In this document: piece by piece, positions 38,566 through 46,345 of the stretch | Position numbering within the stretch: the stretch's first letter is position 1 | Layout: each line of letters opens with the position of its first letter | Origin: a virus | IMG/VR virus record: IMGVR_UViG_3300020054_000854 | Location: 1 to 48,482 of that record | Length of the DNA stretch: 48,482 nt | Reading direction: 5' to 3' (one strand) | Notes under the pieces: generated by a model | What the model was told of the DNA's origin: nothing | Seen by the model: the letters and a program-made list of their open reading frames with translations, nothing else | The model's database searches: none | Program-made: the position numbers and the translations under genes

Positions 38566-39266
38566 CAGATAAAAAAACTGCGCATCCCCTCAATCACAAA
38601 TGTTTTGTCATCTCCATTTTTATTTTTATATTTGATTATGTGTCGAAGCCGCGGCATTGTTTGAAAAAACTTAGCAATTTGTTCTACAACTTCCCCGCTT
38701 AAATCTTCCATAAAAGAATTAACTTCTGCGGCACTGTAATCATCAAAATAATAAATTTCCTCAGCTGAAGCAACTTTTTCTAAACACGACACCAAAATAA
38801 AATAATTTGCCATTGGATCGTCTGCTTCAAATTCAACAATTTGAATGAATTCATCAATTGTTGGATATTTTAAAAATAAAGTAAACTCATCATTTATTTT
38901 AACTTGATTTGTATGACCCTCAATTCTTTCTAGTTTTACATCGTTGATATCGAGAGACATTTTAACATCTTCGTCTGTATCAGGATCTTTAATTGTAAAC
39001 TCAATCTTATTATCAACTGACTTTGCTCTTAAAGATAATACAACGTATTCCAAATCAAACATTGCCATATCAGCGGCATCTTTATCATAAATACAATTAT
39101 TGATAATTTGTTTTGCTGCTAATATTTCTTGTCCAGGTTCTTCTGATTGTTGTGCAACTAAAAGAATTTTTTCTTCTTTAACCGTAAAAGGTCTATATTT
39201 TATTTTTTCACCAGTTGAAGGTAATTCTAATTCAAACAACGGCAAATCAATTTTTGGTAAAGCCAT
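38565..39266 (-). CDS. 26: baseplate hub assembly protein gp26
   Basis: 233 residues (T4 gp26 208). MALPKIDLPLFELELPSTGE, IKYRPFTVKEEKILLVAQQS (the conserved KYRPFxVKEEK motif) and the acidic core DPDTDEDVKMSLDINDVKLE are typical of the gp26 family. Acts as a chaperone in hub/tape-measure assembly. The last codons AGT TTT TTT ATC TGA contain a slippery heptamer. First of the pair before gp29. Confidence 0.8.
   Translation of the reverse strand: MALPKIDLPLFELELPSTGEKIKYRPFTVKEEKILLVAQQSEEPGQEILAAKQIINNCIYDKDAADMAMFDLEYVVLSLRAKSVDNKIEFTIKDPDTDEDVKMSLDINDVKLERIEGHTNQVKINDEFTLFLKYPTIDEFIQIVEFEADDPMANYFILVSCLEKVASAEEIYYFDDYSAAEVNSFMEDLSGEVVEQIAKFFQTMPRLRHIIKYKNKNGDDKTFVIEGMRSFFI
38571..38577 (-). 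other. T_TTT_TTT slippery site, candidate -1 programmed frameshift
   Basis: Seven T on the minus strand in the gp26 0-frame AG-T_TTT_TTT, three bases before the stop codon. A -1 slip continues through YLM into the 56-residue ORF. A small GATG/CATC hairpin could form four bases downstream. Confidence 0.6.
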
Positions 39267-39281
39267 TATATACTCCTATTT

Positions 39282-40049
39282 TTAACCGCCGCCTAAGCGA
39301 TCTGTCAAGTTATCCCACGAATTTGTTATTCGCGTAAATCTATTAACTGCATCTTGTACAGACGTAGGTCTGTTAGTATTATTCAATGCTTGTCGTACAG
39401 TATCATATAAACCAACGGCAGCACCAATCGCGCCAAGCAATCCACCGCTGCTCCTATCAACTCCTCTTGTTTCTCCACTATAACCTATGTCGTCATATAC
39501 AAATGATACTGGCAAAGTTAAGTATGCATTATTTTGCTCCCATCCTAAATCAATATTACCAATTGCAACTGGGAATGCCTTTCTTAATGTTGTTTCATAT
39601 CGGCTCCATTCATAAGATTCTGTTGTGTAATGGAAAATGCTAATGTCTGTTGAATATTCGTCTTTATATCCAACTTCGTACGGAAGCATATCATTATTTT
39701 CTGCAAATGAACCGCCTGAAGTACTGTAATTAATAATGTTTTGCATCCATGAATGGAAAAAAGAAAGAACTTGGTGATCCGAATCCATAAGGAAAATAAC
39801 GTTTATTGGTTCGTTTGAAATATTTGTTGGAAACAACTTTGGCCTACTAGCAACCATATCATAAGTGGACGTATTAATATTCATCCCAGGAATGCTAGCA
39901 GTTTGAGCAAAAAACCGTAAATCTCTTGCAGTTATAGAAGATCTTAAATTTTTAGGAAACCGATTTATCCTCATCTCAAATAAATTATTCTTTGCCGGGC
40001 CGCCATATTTGTCGAGCGTCGATTTGAATTCGCTTATATTAAATGACAC
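39282..40049 (-). CDS. 54: baseplate tail-tube initiator gp54
   Basis: 255 residues. MSFNISEFKSTLDKYGGPAK and NNLFEMRINRFPKNLR are the typical start of tube-fold proteins (gp19/gp54), with FAQTASIPGMNINTSTYDMV, INVIFLMDSDHQVLSFFHSW and FPVAIGNIDLGWEQNNAYLT. The extra 90 residues beyond gp19 size and position in the baseplate block favour gp54. It starts polymerisation of the tail tube on the baseplate. Confidence 0.78.
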   Translation of the reverse strand: MSFNISEFKSTLDKYGGPAKNNLFEMRINRFPKNLRSSITARDLRFFAQTASIPGMNINTSTYDMVASRPKLFPTNISNEPINVIFLMDSDHQVLSFFHSWMQNIINYSTSGGSFAENNDMLPYEVGYKDEYSTDISIFHYTTESYEWSRYETTLRKAFPVAIGNIDLGWEQNNAYLTLPVSFVYDDIGYSGETRGVDRSSGGLLGAIGAAVGLYDTVRQALNNTNRPTSVQDAVNRFTRITNSWDNLTDRLGGG

Positions 40050-40052
40050 TTT

Positions 40053-40664
40053 TTATCTTCCTCTTATAATTTTTCTTGAGTCTGCCCAAACTTTTGCGTT
40101 TGATGCGCCGGCAAATCTTGCGGTTGGTAAAAATAAAGCGATGTCCCATTCCGCAGGAGCTATGTCAATTAATCTTGATCTAATTTGTTTTGACAAATAA
40201 TGCTTAATCGTCGGTTTAAATTCTTTAAATTTACTAGAACCATTTAAAATATCATAAGATAACGCAATCTTTGTATTCTCATCATATCGTTTATCAGTCG
40301 ATACTGTATACAATGCGTCCATCAACTTGGCTCTTAGTAATGGCGGCAAATAATGCATATTAATACCAAGTAGTCCGCCTTTTGCTATATTTATTGGGAA
40401 TATTAAAGGAAACTGATCATAATAAGGTAATGTATCTTTGTGTTTAGCATCGTAACTAAACATATACATACTGCCTATTTCAAATTTTGTTTTTGGAGTG
40501 CTGTTGCGTCTTGATGTTTCCGCTAATATTTTTTCAGGATCTGCAATGGCTTTTGAAGTACGTTGTGCCTGTTTCCTATACCATTCACGCGCTCTTTTAG
40601 TACGAGCAGGCATTTGTCCGCTTCTTGCGCCTTTTGCTAATATTTGGTCAAACAATTGAGCCAT
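40053..40664 (-). CDS. conserved T4-like structural protein of unknown role
   Basis: 203 residues from ATG 40664 (GGGAGGAAT upstream; ATG overlaps the previous stop as TAATG). GARSGQMPARTKRAREWYRK, GSMYMFSYDAKHKDTLPYYD and FPLIFPINIAKGGLLGINMH, LPPLLRAKLMDAL and EWDIALFLPTARF make a pattern I associate with marine T4-like phages next to gp4 and gp54. Annotation differs among genomes, so I leave it unnamed; likely virion or DNA-packaging related. Confidence 0.6.
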   Translation of the reverse strand: MAQLFDQILAKGARSGQMPARTKRAREWYRKQAQRTSKAIADPEKILAETSRRNSTPKTKFEIGSMYMFSYDAKHKDTLPYYDQFPLIFPINIAKGGLLGINMHYLPPLLRAKLMDALYTVSTDKRYDENTKIALSYDILNGSSKFKEFKPTIKHYLSKQIRSRLIDIAPAEWDIALFLPTARFAGASNAKVWADSRKIIRGR

Positions 40665-41158
40665 TATTCCTCCCAAGACCAGGTTTCACAACTGGTCTCG
40701 TCTATGTCGTACCAAGGGTCGACTAAAAATATTTGTAAGGTATCAGATGCAGGTATATTATAACTTCTGCAACTAACAGCCTCCGTTCTCCCAATCATAA
40801 ATTGCCCGCCGGGTTTTAAAGTACAACGCACAATTGCATTAAGAGGACTCCATTCAGGGCAAATAGCATTCTTTCTTCTATATTCATTTTTCTTCATTAG
40901 TCTTGGATCATCTAAAGACCACCATCTAGCAATTTTTGATGGCGGATAATTTTTATCCCAAACTCTGTAAAGAGTTACCTTTTCTTTATTAGTGTTTTCA
41001 TAAAATATTGCATCACTAATAGGAACATCAGTACCACATAATTGGTCAATCATCGGGTGATTATCATGCGCTTGACAAGATCCTTTAGTAGCCTGCGCGT
41101 ATATACCCATAAGGAACACTAAAAATAAAAACCCTAACTTATTTGCTTTCTTAATCAT
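40664..41158 (-). CDS. secreted cysteine-rich protein, ADP-ribosyltransferase-like pattern
   Basis: 164 residues. N-terminal signal peptide (positive MIKKANKLG, hydrophobic FLFLVFLMGIYAQA). Mature part has several Cys and the run LYRVWDKN, IARWWSLDDPR, CPEWSPLNAIVRCTLKPGG and GRTEAVSC. The R..(W)S..E order is reminiscent of R-S-E ADP-ribosyltransferases, but this is weak. An exported protein inside the head/tail operon between gp4 and a structural gene is unusual. Function unknown. Confidence 0.55.
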   Translation of the reverse strand: MIKKANKLGFLFLVFLMGIYAQATKGSCQAHDNHPMIDQLCGTDVPISDAIFYENTNKEKVTLYRVWDKNYPPSKIARWWSLDDPRLMKKNEYRRKNAICPEWSPLNAIVRCTLKPGGQFMIGRTEAVSCRSYNIPASDTLQIFLVDPWYDIDETSCETWSWEE

Positions 41159-41616
41159 TTTCCAAGTCCATCCTTTTCAGTCATAATCAAAAATTCCCAC
41201 CCGCGGTCTGCACAATAATTTTGAGCGGCTTTCCATTTCGCTTCATTAATACCGTATGTTTTAACCTCATTTAAATATCTTCTCGATATTCTACCTGTCT
41301 TTGTCGCATTCTTTTTTGACGGATCAGGCGGTAATGTTTGAGCAAACGGTTTAATTTCAATCATTACAGTTTTATTTTGCCCACTCTTTTTATCTTTTCT
41401 GTGTACAATTACATCAGGAAAATATCGATGAATCCTACCGTCAATTGGAGATCTGTACGGAACTATCACTTCTTCTGATTGCCACCATATTACATCAGGG
41501 TGTGTGTCAACCATTGAAAAGAATTGAAATTCCCACCAAGATCGATAAATGATCTTTGTCGGGTCTCCTTTATATTTTCTCGGGTTCTTCGGTTTAAATC
41601 TTCCTTTATGCGCCAT
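41155..41616 (-). CDS. 4: head completion protein gp4
   Basis: 153 residues from ATG 41616 (T4 gp4 150). MAHKGRFKPKNPRKYKGDPT, KIIYRSWWEFQFF (YRSxWE motif), RYFPDVIVHRKDKKSGQNK and VMIEIKPFAQ give a PD-(D/E)XK-like D...ExK arrangement typical of gp4. A TTG start further upstream would lie in the promoter region and is unlikely. It finishes the packaged head before tail joining. Confidence 0.85.
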   Translation of the reverse strand: MAHKGRFKPKNPRKYKGDPTKIIYRSWWEFQFFSMVDTHPDVIWWQSEEVIVPYRSPIDGRIHRYFPDVIVHRKDKKSGQNKTVMIEIKPFAQTLPPDPSKKNATKTGRISRRYLNEVKTYGINEAKWKAAQNYCADRGWEFLIMTEKDGLGK

Positions 41617-41628
41617 CTCTATTTTCAG

Positions 41629-41636
41629 TATAAATA
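41629..41636 (+). promoter_or_regulatory. T4-type late promoter (TATAAATA)
   Basis: Exact TATAAATA on the plus strand, 45 bases before the gp48 ATG. On the minus strand GAATAAATA at 41657-41665 is a candidate variant for the divergent gp4 operon. Confidence 0.75.
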
Positions 41637-41681
41637 ACAAAATTACAGCAATTTATTATTTATTCAATAGGAACATAATCA

Positions 41682-42722
41682 ATGGCAGGATCTACAAGAC
41701 CAGAGCTAGTTATGGGAAGGCAAAGGAATACAGTTCCTACTCAATTGTCGTTTCCTTCTACTCCGCATCCTCACAGTATGTTAATGTTGTTCAAAAAATA
41801 TGATTTCAATAATCTTAATAAAGGTTATGATAAGAAATTAACTTTAGCAAGTTATAATGCAGAAGGAGGTGGCAGAGAAGCATCTGAACCAGTTGGGCAA
41901 GTCAGAGAAGTGACTTCAATTGAATTGCCGTTTCCAAAACAACTTTTAGATTCAACTGCTATAAAATTGAATGCGGCCGAGTCCGGCCCAATAACAAGAA
42001 GCGTCGCTGAATTTTTATCTCAAGGTATTAGTAGCGATAAATCAATTTCAGATTTGCCGGCGTTAGTGGCGGAGTTTGCTCAAAACCAAGGTCTAATGTT
42101 GGGTGGAGCGTTTAGAAATACAGACGGCAAAGCTTTTAAAGAAGCTATGGATTCTATTCAAATTAAAGATGTCGCCTCGGCAGCAACCTTTTTATTAAAA
42201 AGCATTACTCCAGCAATTGGAAACGCGGTTAGTCAGGTAACAGGCCAGGCGGTTAACCCATTAGAAACTTTAGTTTTTTCTGGAGTCAATTTAAAGCAAT
42301 ATAGTTTTAACTGGGAATTATTTCCAAGCAACACTCAAGATTCTGAAAACATTAAACAAATCATTCGACATTTAAAAAGAAACAGTTTACCCGAAATGCA
42401 AGCTTTAGGCGGGGGAGAAAACGAAGGGGCTACTGTTGACAGGTTGTACTTATCCTATCCTTCAGTTGTTGAAATATTTTTACTTGGCGTTGATCCAACT
42501 CATTTCCCACAATTTAAACCTGCTATGATTAGTTTGATAGATGTCAATTATTCTCCTGAAGCGAAACCGGTTATTATGAAAGGAGGTAAACCTGGTTCAG
42601 TATTATTAACAATGACATTACAAGAACTCAATATTGATACAGCAGAAAATTATATGGACGCTCCTTCAACACCAGCTACACAACAAGACGCGGATAACCC
42701 AGAGGAGACTCCAGCAGGATGA
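41682..42722 (+). CDS. 48: baseplate tail-tube cap gp48
   Basis: 346 residues (T4 364). PHPHSMLMLFKKYDF, a G/E-rich linker, EVTSIELPFPKQLLDSTAIK and NPLETLVFSGVNLKQYSFNW with ELFPSNTQDSENIKQIIRHL (tube-cap signature FxWxLxPxxxxES) fit gp48. C-terminal LLTMTLQELNIDTAENY. First gene of the rightward baseplate operon. It caps the hub and supports gp54 and the tube. Overlaps gp53 by four bases. Confidence 0.85.
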   Translation: MAGSTRPELVMGRQRNTVPTQLSFPSTPHPHSMLMLFKKYDFNNLNKGYDKKLTLASYNAEGGGREASEPVGQVREVTSIELPFPKQLLDSTAIKLNAAESGPITRSVAEFLSQGISSDKSISDLPALVAEFAQNQGLMLGGAFRNTDGKAFKEAMDSIQIKDVASAATFLLKSITPAIGNAVSQVTGQAVNPLETLVFSGVNLKQYSFNWELFPSNTQDSENIKQIIRHLKRNSLPEMQALGGGENEGATVDRLYLSYPSVVEIFLLGVDPTHFPQFKPAMISLIDVNYSPEAKPVIMKGGKPGSVLLTMTLQELNIDTAENYMDAPSTPATQQDADNPEETPAG

Positions 42723-43099
42723 AATATTTTGAAAACTTTCCAATTATTTCTTATCAAGGTAAAAGAGTTAGAGATATCACTCGCCGCAATACTTTTATTA
42801 AACAAATTTCAACGAATCCTTATTTGTTTTTGCCTTACACAATTAAAGAAGGCCAAAGAGCTGAAGATATTGCCTTAGATTATTATGGCTCAGTTGATTA
42901 TATTTGGGTTATATATCTTGCAAACAATATCCTTGACCCATATCATGAATGGCCATTAGATACAGAAGATTTTAATAAGTTTTTAATTGATAAGTACGCA
43001 GACGTTGCTGATGCAACCGGGTATGATATTATTGCTTGGTTACAAGATGAAAATATCGACGAAAACATTTTATATTATTATTTCACAATTAATCAATAG
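42719..43099 (+). CDS. 53: baseplate wedge subunit gp53
   Basis: 126 residues (T4 196; shorter in relatives). MKYFENFPIISYQGKRVRDI and PYTIKEGQRAEDIALDYYGS (LysM-like) with YIWVIYLANNILDPYHEWPL are typical gp53 pieces. It connects adjacent wedges of the baseplate. Confidence 0.85.
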   Translation: MKYFENFPIISYQGKRVRDITRRNTFIKQISTNPYLFLPYTIKEGQRAEDIALDYYGSVDYIWVIYLANNILDPYHEWPLDTEDFNKFLIDKYADVADATGYDIIAWLQDENIDENILYYYFTINQ

Positions 43100-43107
43100 G
43101 ATCGATC

Positions 43108-43365
43108 ATGGCTATAACACAGGTTATTTTAAATCCGGATTCTTTCAGAACGATTTATCTTCGTAAAGAAGACAGAGTTATTCTTCGTACTGAAAAGGGA
43201 GATAAAATTATTATCAAACGTATTATACCAGATAATTGGGTTGCTTACAGGATTTATGATTATGAAGAGCAAATTAACGATAACAAAAAAGAAATCTTTT
43301 TGTTCGATAAAAAATACTTATCTCGTCTTGAAAGAGAATTTAAAGCTAGCTTGACAGAATCTTAA
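43108..43365 (+). CDS. 85-residue baseplate-operon protein, unknown
   Basis: Small beta-rich protein (AITQVILNPDSFRTIYLRKE, IIIKRIIPDNWVAYRIYDYE, helical C-terminus). Between gp53 and gp27 with 8 and 2 base gaps. I do not recognise a T4 counterpart; probably a small virion or assembly protein. Confidence 0.55.
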   Translation: MAITQVILNPDSFRTIYLRKEDRVILRTEKGDKIIIKRIIPDNWVAYRIYDYEEQINDNKKEIFLFDKKYLSRLEREFKASLTES

Positions 43366-43367
43366 AG

Positions 43368-44729
43368 ATGGCAAATAATTTTTCACCAGGTTATTGTATT
43401 GTCCGTAATGGCGCCTTAACAAATTCAAAAGGCGTCACTAAAGATATTACTCCAATAATCATATCCGTAAGTATTACGCAATCAATCGCCATGAATTCAT
43501 ATTCCGGTTCATTGACGGTATTAGATACAGTTGGGTTATTAGAACAATGGCCTATACGCGGGGAAGAATCTCTTTTCTTAGAAATAGAATCTGCAGACTT
43601 AGGAACTATTGTTGGAATTAAGGCGCATGCATGGAAAATAGATAATATTCAATTGAATTCTTCTAGAACTGGATATATGTATGACATACATTTTATTTCG
43701 TCAGAATCTCATTCGGCAAGAATACGTAAGACAATTAAATCCTTTAGAGATGTTAAGGCAAGCACAATTGTAAAAAGATTATTTGATGAATATTATGGTG
43801 GGACAAACGAAGGTATTAATTTAACAACAGACGATGAAAAACAAACGCTTCCTCACGGTCCTGAATTTTCAAAAAAATATAGTTTAAAAAATAATAAAGA
43901 AAGATTTTTTTATATAGAATCTTCGGAAGGTAAATTGAGATGTATTATACCAAATATGTATATACCTCAAGCAATGAATTTTATAGTTAGGAGGTCTTGG
44001 ACCCCAAGATCGACTTCAAGTTATTACAGATTTTTTGAAACATTGAGTGGATATTATTTTGTAACGGATGAATGGCTAATTCAAAAAGGTGTTAACAATA
44101 AAGATCAAATTATTAAATTGGAATTAGCAGCCGTAACTGATAAACACCCTGACGCTGCATTAAGACAAATAAGAACAATTGAAGATTTTAGAATGAATGA
44201 TAATATCAATCTATATTCTGATATCGATTCTGGAGGAATAAGAAACGCAGCAATCTCTATCGATCTTGTAAGAAGAAAGGTTGAAAGAATAGATTTTAAT
44301 TATTTAGATAAAGCAATATACACTGATATGAATGACAAGAAAATAAACAATACTCAATACAATGATGATTTCGAAGCTGACGTATTTACAAAAGATATAG
44401 CTAAAAGATTTATAATCTTTAAGGACTTTGCAGATACAGGAGATAATGCATCTGTTAGCGTTAGAGAAGATATTCATTTTACTGAAATTGTTTCAAATAG
44501 AATGGCATACGAACATCATTTAACTAGTATACAAGCTTCTGCAAAAATCAAAGGAAGATTAGACATTGAGCCTGGAATGATTGTTTCTGTCGATGCTCAA
44601 GATTTAAAAGCTTCTAGAGACGATAAGCAAAACGATACTTTAAACGGAAATTATTTAGTTACGTCTACACTTCACGACATTGCTGACAATATATGTACTA
44701 CTTCATTAGGTTTAGTAAAATATGGTTGA
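43368..44729 (+). CDS. 27: baseplate hub protein gp27
   Basis: 453 residues (T4 391). FSPGYCIVRNGALTNSKGVT, YSGSLTVLDTVGLLEQWPIR, FISSESHSARIRKTIKSFRD, IEPGMIVSVDAQDL and NGNYLVTSTLHDIADNIC show the gpD/gp27 fold order. Forms the trimeric hub around the gp5 spike. Overlaps the spike gene by eight bases. Confidence 0.8.
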   Translation: MANNFSPGYCIVRNGALTNSKGVTKDITPIIISVSITQSIAMNSYSGSLTVLDTVGLLEQWPIRGEESLFLEIESADLGTIVGIKAHAWKIDNIQLNSSRTGYMYDIHFISSESHSARIRKTIKSFRDVKASTIVKRLFDEYYGGTNEGINLTTDDEKQTLPHGPEFSKKYSLKNNKERFFYIESSEGKLRCIIPNMYIPQAMNFIVRRSWTPRSTSSYYRFFETLSGYYFVTDEWLIQKGVNNKDQIIKLELAAVTDKHPDAALRQIRTIEDFRMNDNINLYSDIDSGGIRNAAISIDLVRRKVERIDFNYLDKAIYTDMNDKKINNTQYNDDFEADVFTKDIAKRFIIFKDFADTGDNASVSVREDIHFTEIVSNRMAYEHHLTSIQASAKIKGRLDIEPGMIVSVDAQDLKASRDDKQNDTLNGNYLVTSTLHDIADNICTTSLGLVKYG

Positions 44730-46341
44730 GCCTGGTATAGGATTAAAAAACCCCTTATTTTTTATTGGGGTAATTGAGAATAACGTCGACCCTCGATTAG
44801 AAGGCCGAGTACAGGTGCGTGCGTTTAGCGTACACGGAACACACGATCAAGTTTCGACAGAAGATCTTCCTTGGGCAATCTGCGCATCAGGAGATTATGG
44901 ACTTACATTTAATCCTCCGTCTTTAAATTCATTTGTGTGGGGTATGTTTGTTGACGGAAGAGATGCTCAGCAACCAATTGTATTAGGATTACTTCCTTCT
45001 CAATCGGCCGGGTTTATTGATCCTGCAAAATATGGCTGGGGTGTTATTCCTCAAAAGGACGGCGAAATACAAGCAAAAGGATCGGCCCCAAGAGATTTTG
45101 GGCAACCTCAAAACTCAAGACTCACTCGTGGCGAAGACATACATGAAACGTACGTTCTTGGTCAAGAAATGAATAGAATTGAAGATATGCCGGTTGCGGG
45201 GACTGAACAAACATGGTCAGAACCTTCTTCTGCATATAGTTCAAAATATCCTTACAATAAAACTATCGAGACCGCGTATCATTCAATAGAAATTGACGAT
45301 ACCCCAGGCGGTGAAAGAATAATGATTACTCATAAAGAAGGATCATTTATTCAAATAGATGCAAAAGGATCGATGACCGAAAAATCGGCGGCCGATAAAT
45401 TTGATATTACAACAAACAAAAAACATGAATTTGCAGGCAACGGATCTGTTATCACTATTAAAGGCGATGCGCACGTATATGTTGAAGGTAATAAGACCGA
45501 ACATATCACTGGTGATTACAAATTGTTAGTCGGCGGAATGATTCAAGTCGATGGCACTCAAATAAATCATAACGCTTCAATGCAATTACAACAACGCGGT
45601 GGAGATGTTAAAATTGAAGCAAACGCTGGAACGTTAGGACTTAGAGCAGATAAGCAAATTGCAATGTATGCAGGTTATGACGTTACAACAACGGCGCGTA
45701 AAATATTCTTTACTGCATTTGAAACTTTTGACGCATATAGTACAACATCAATGCGATTAACGAGTTTGTTTGATACACACGTTGTTGGAAGTAATATGTA
45801 CATTTCAATGTCTGGCGTTCTTCCACCAGTTACACCTTTACCGCCTTTGCCGTTTACCGGCGTTCCTTCGCCAACATTAACGTCACCAGGGTTTAATCTT
45901 GCATCAGGCACATTTACTAATATAACAACCGGGGGCGCATTAAGTTTAATCACTGGCGGTGCAACAAGTATTCAAACTGGCGGCGCAACGTTTATCAAAT
46001 CTCTTGGTGTAACTGATATTTCTTCAATAGGCCCGCTACAAATCGATTGCACCGCGCCGATATCAATTGGTTCATCAACGTATTTGAGTTTAACTGCTCC
46101 CTTTGTTGCTGCGGATGATCTTATTGCATTAGGTTCAGGCCTTGCGTTTCCGCCAATTCCTGTCCCAGTTCCGCCAGTTCCTGCAGGAATTGGTGTACCA
46201 AGTATTCCTAGCTGGCCTGGTCCAGAACCAGCGCAGATGCCTGAACCAATAACGCAATCGACAAGAATTGCTAATTATAATCCTGGAGGAAGTTTAAATT
46301 CCGCAGGTTATGTTTCTCCTGACCCAGAAAGCGAAAGGTGA
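44722..46341 (+). CDS. 5: baseplate spike gp5-like, without lysozyme domain
   Basis: 539 residues. The N-terminal OB fold has FFIGVIENNVDPRLEGRVQV and WAICASGDYGLTFNPPSLNS. After it comes a linker, not a lysozyme: no E-D-T catalytic region is seen. Then beta-helix repeats (KHEFAGNGSVITIKGDAHVY, VEGNKTEHITGDYKLLVGGM, GGALSLITGGATSIQTGGAT) ending in a proline-rich tip (FPPIPVPVPPVPAGIGVPS). It resembles gp5/VgrG spikes that pierce the outer membrane. Confidence 0.75.
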   Translation: MVEPGIGLKNPLFFIGVIENNVDPRLEGRVQVRAFSVHGTHDQVSTEDLPWAICASGDYGLTFNPPSLNSFVWGMFVDGRDAQQPIVLGLLPSQSAGFIDPAKYGWGVIPQKDGEIQAKGSAPRDFGQPQNSRLTRGEDIHETYVLGQEMNRIEDMPVAGTEQTWSEPSSAYSSKYPYNKTIETAYHSIEIDDTPGGERIMITHKEGSFIQIDAKGSMTEKSAADKFDITTNKKHEFAGNGSVITIKGDAHVYVEGNKTEHITGDYKLLVGGMIQVDGTQINHNASMQLQQRGGDVKIEANAGTLGLRADKQIAMYAGYDVTTTARKIFFTAFETFDAYSTTSMRLTSLFDTHVVGSNMYISMSGVLPPVTPLPPLPFTGVPSPTLTSPGFNLASGTFTNITTGGALSLITGGATSIQTGGATFIKSLGVTDISSIGPLQIDCTAPISIGSSTYLSLTAPFVAADDLIALGSGLAFPPIPVPVPPVPAGIGVPSIPSWPGPEPAQMPEPITQSTRIANYNPGGSLNSAGYVSPDPESER

Positions 46342-46345
46342 TAAG

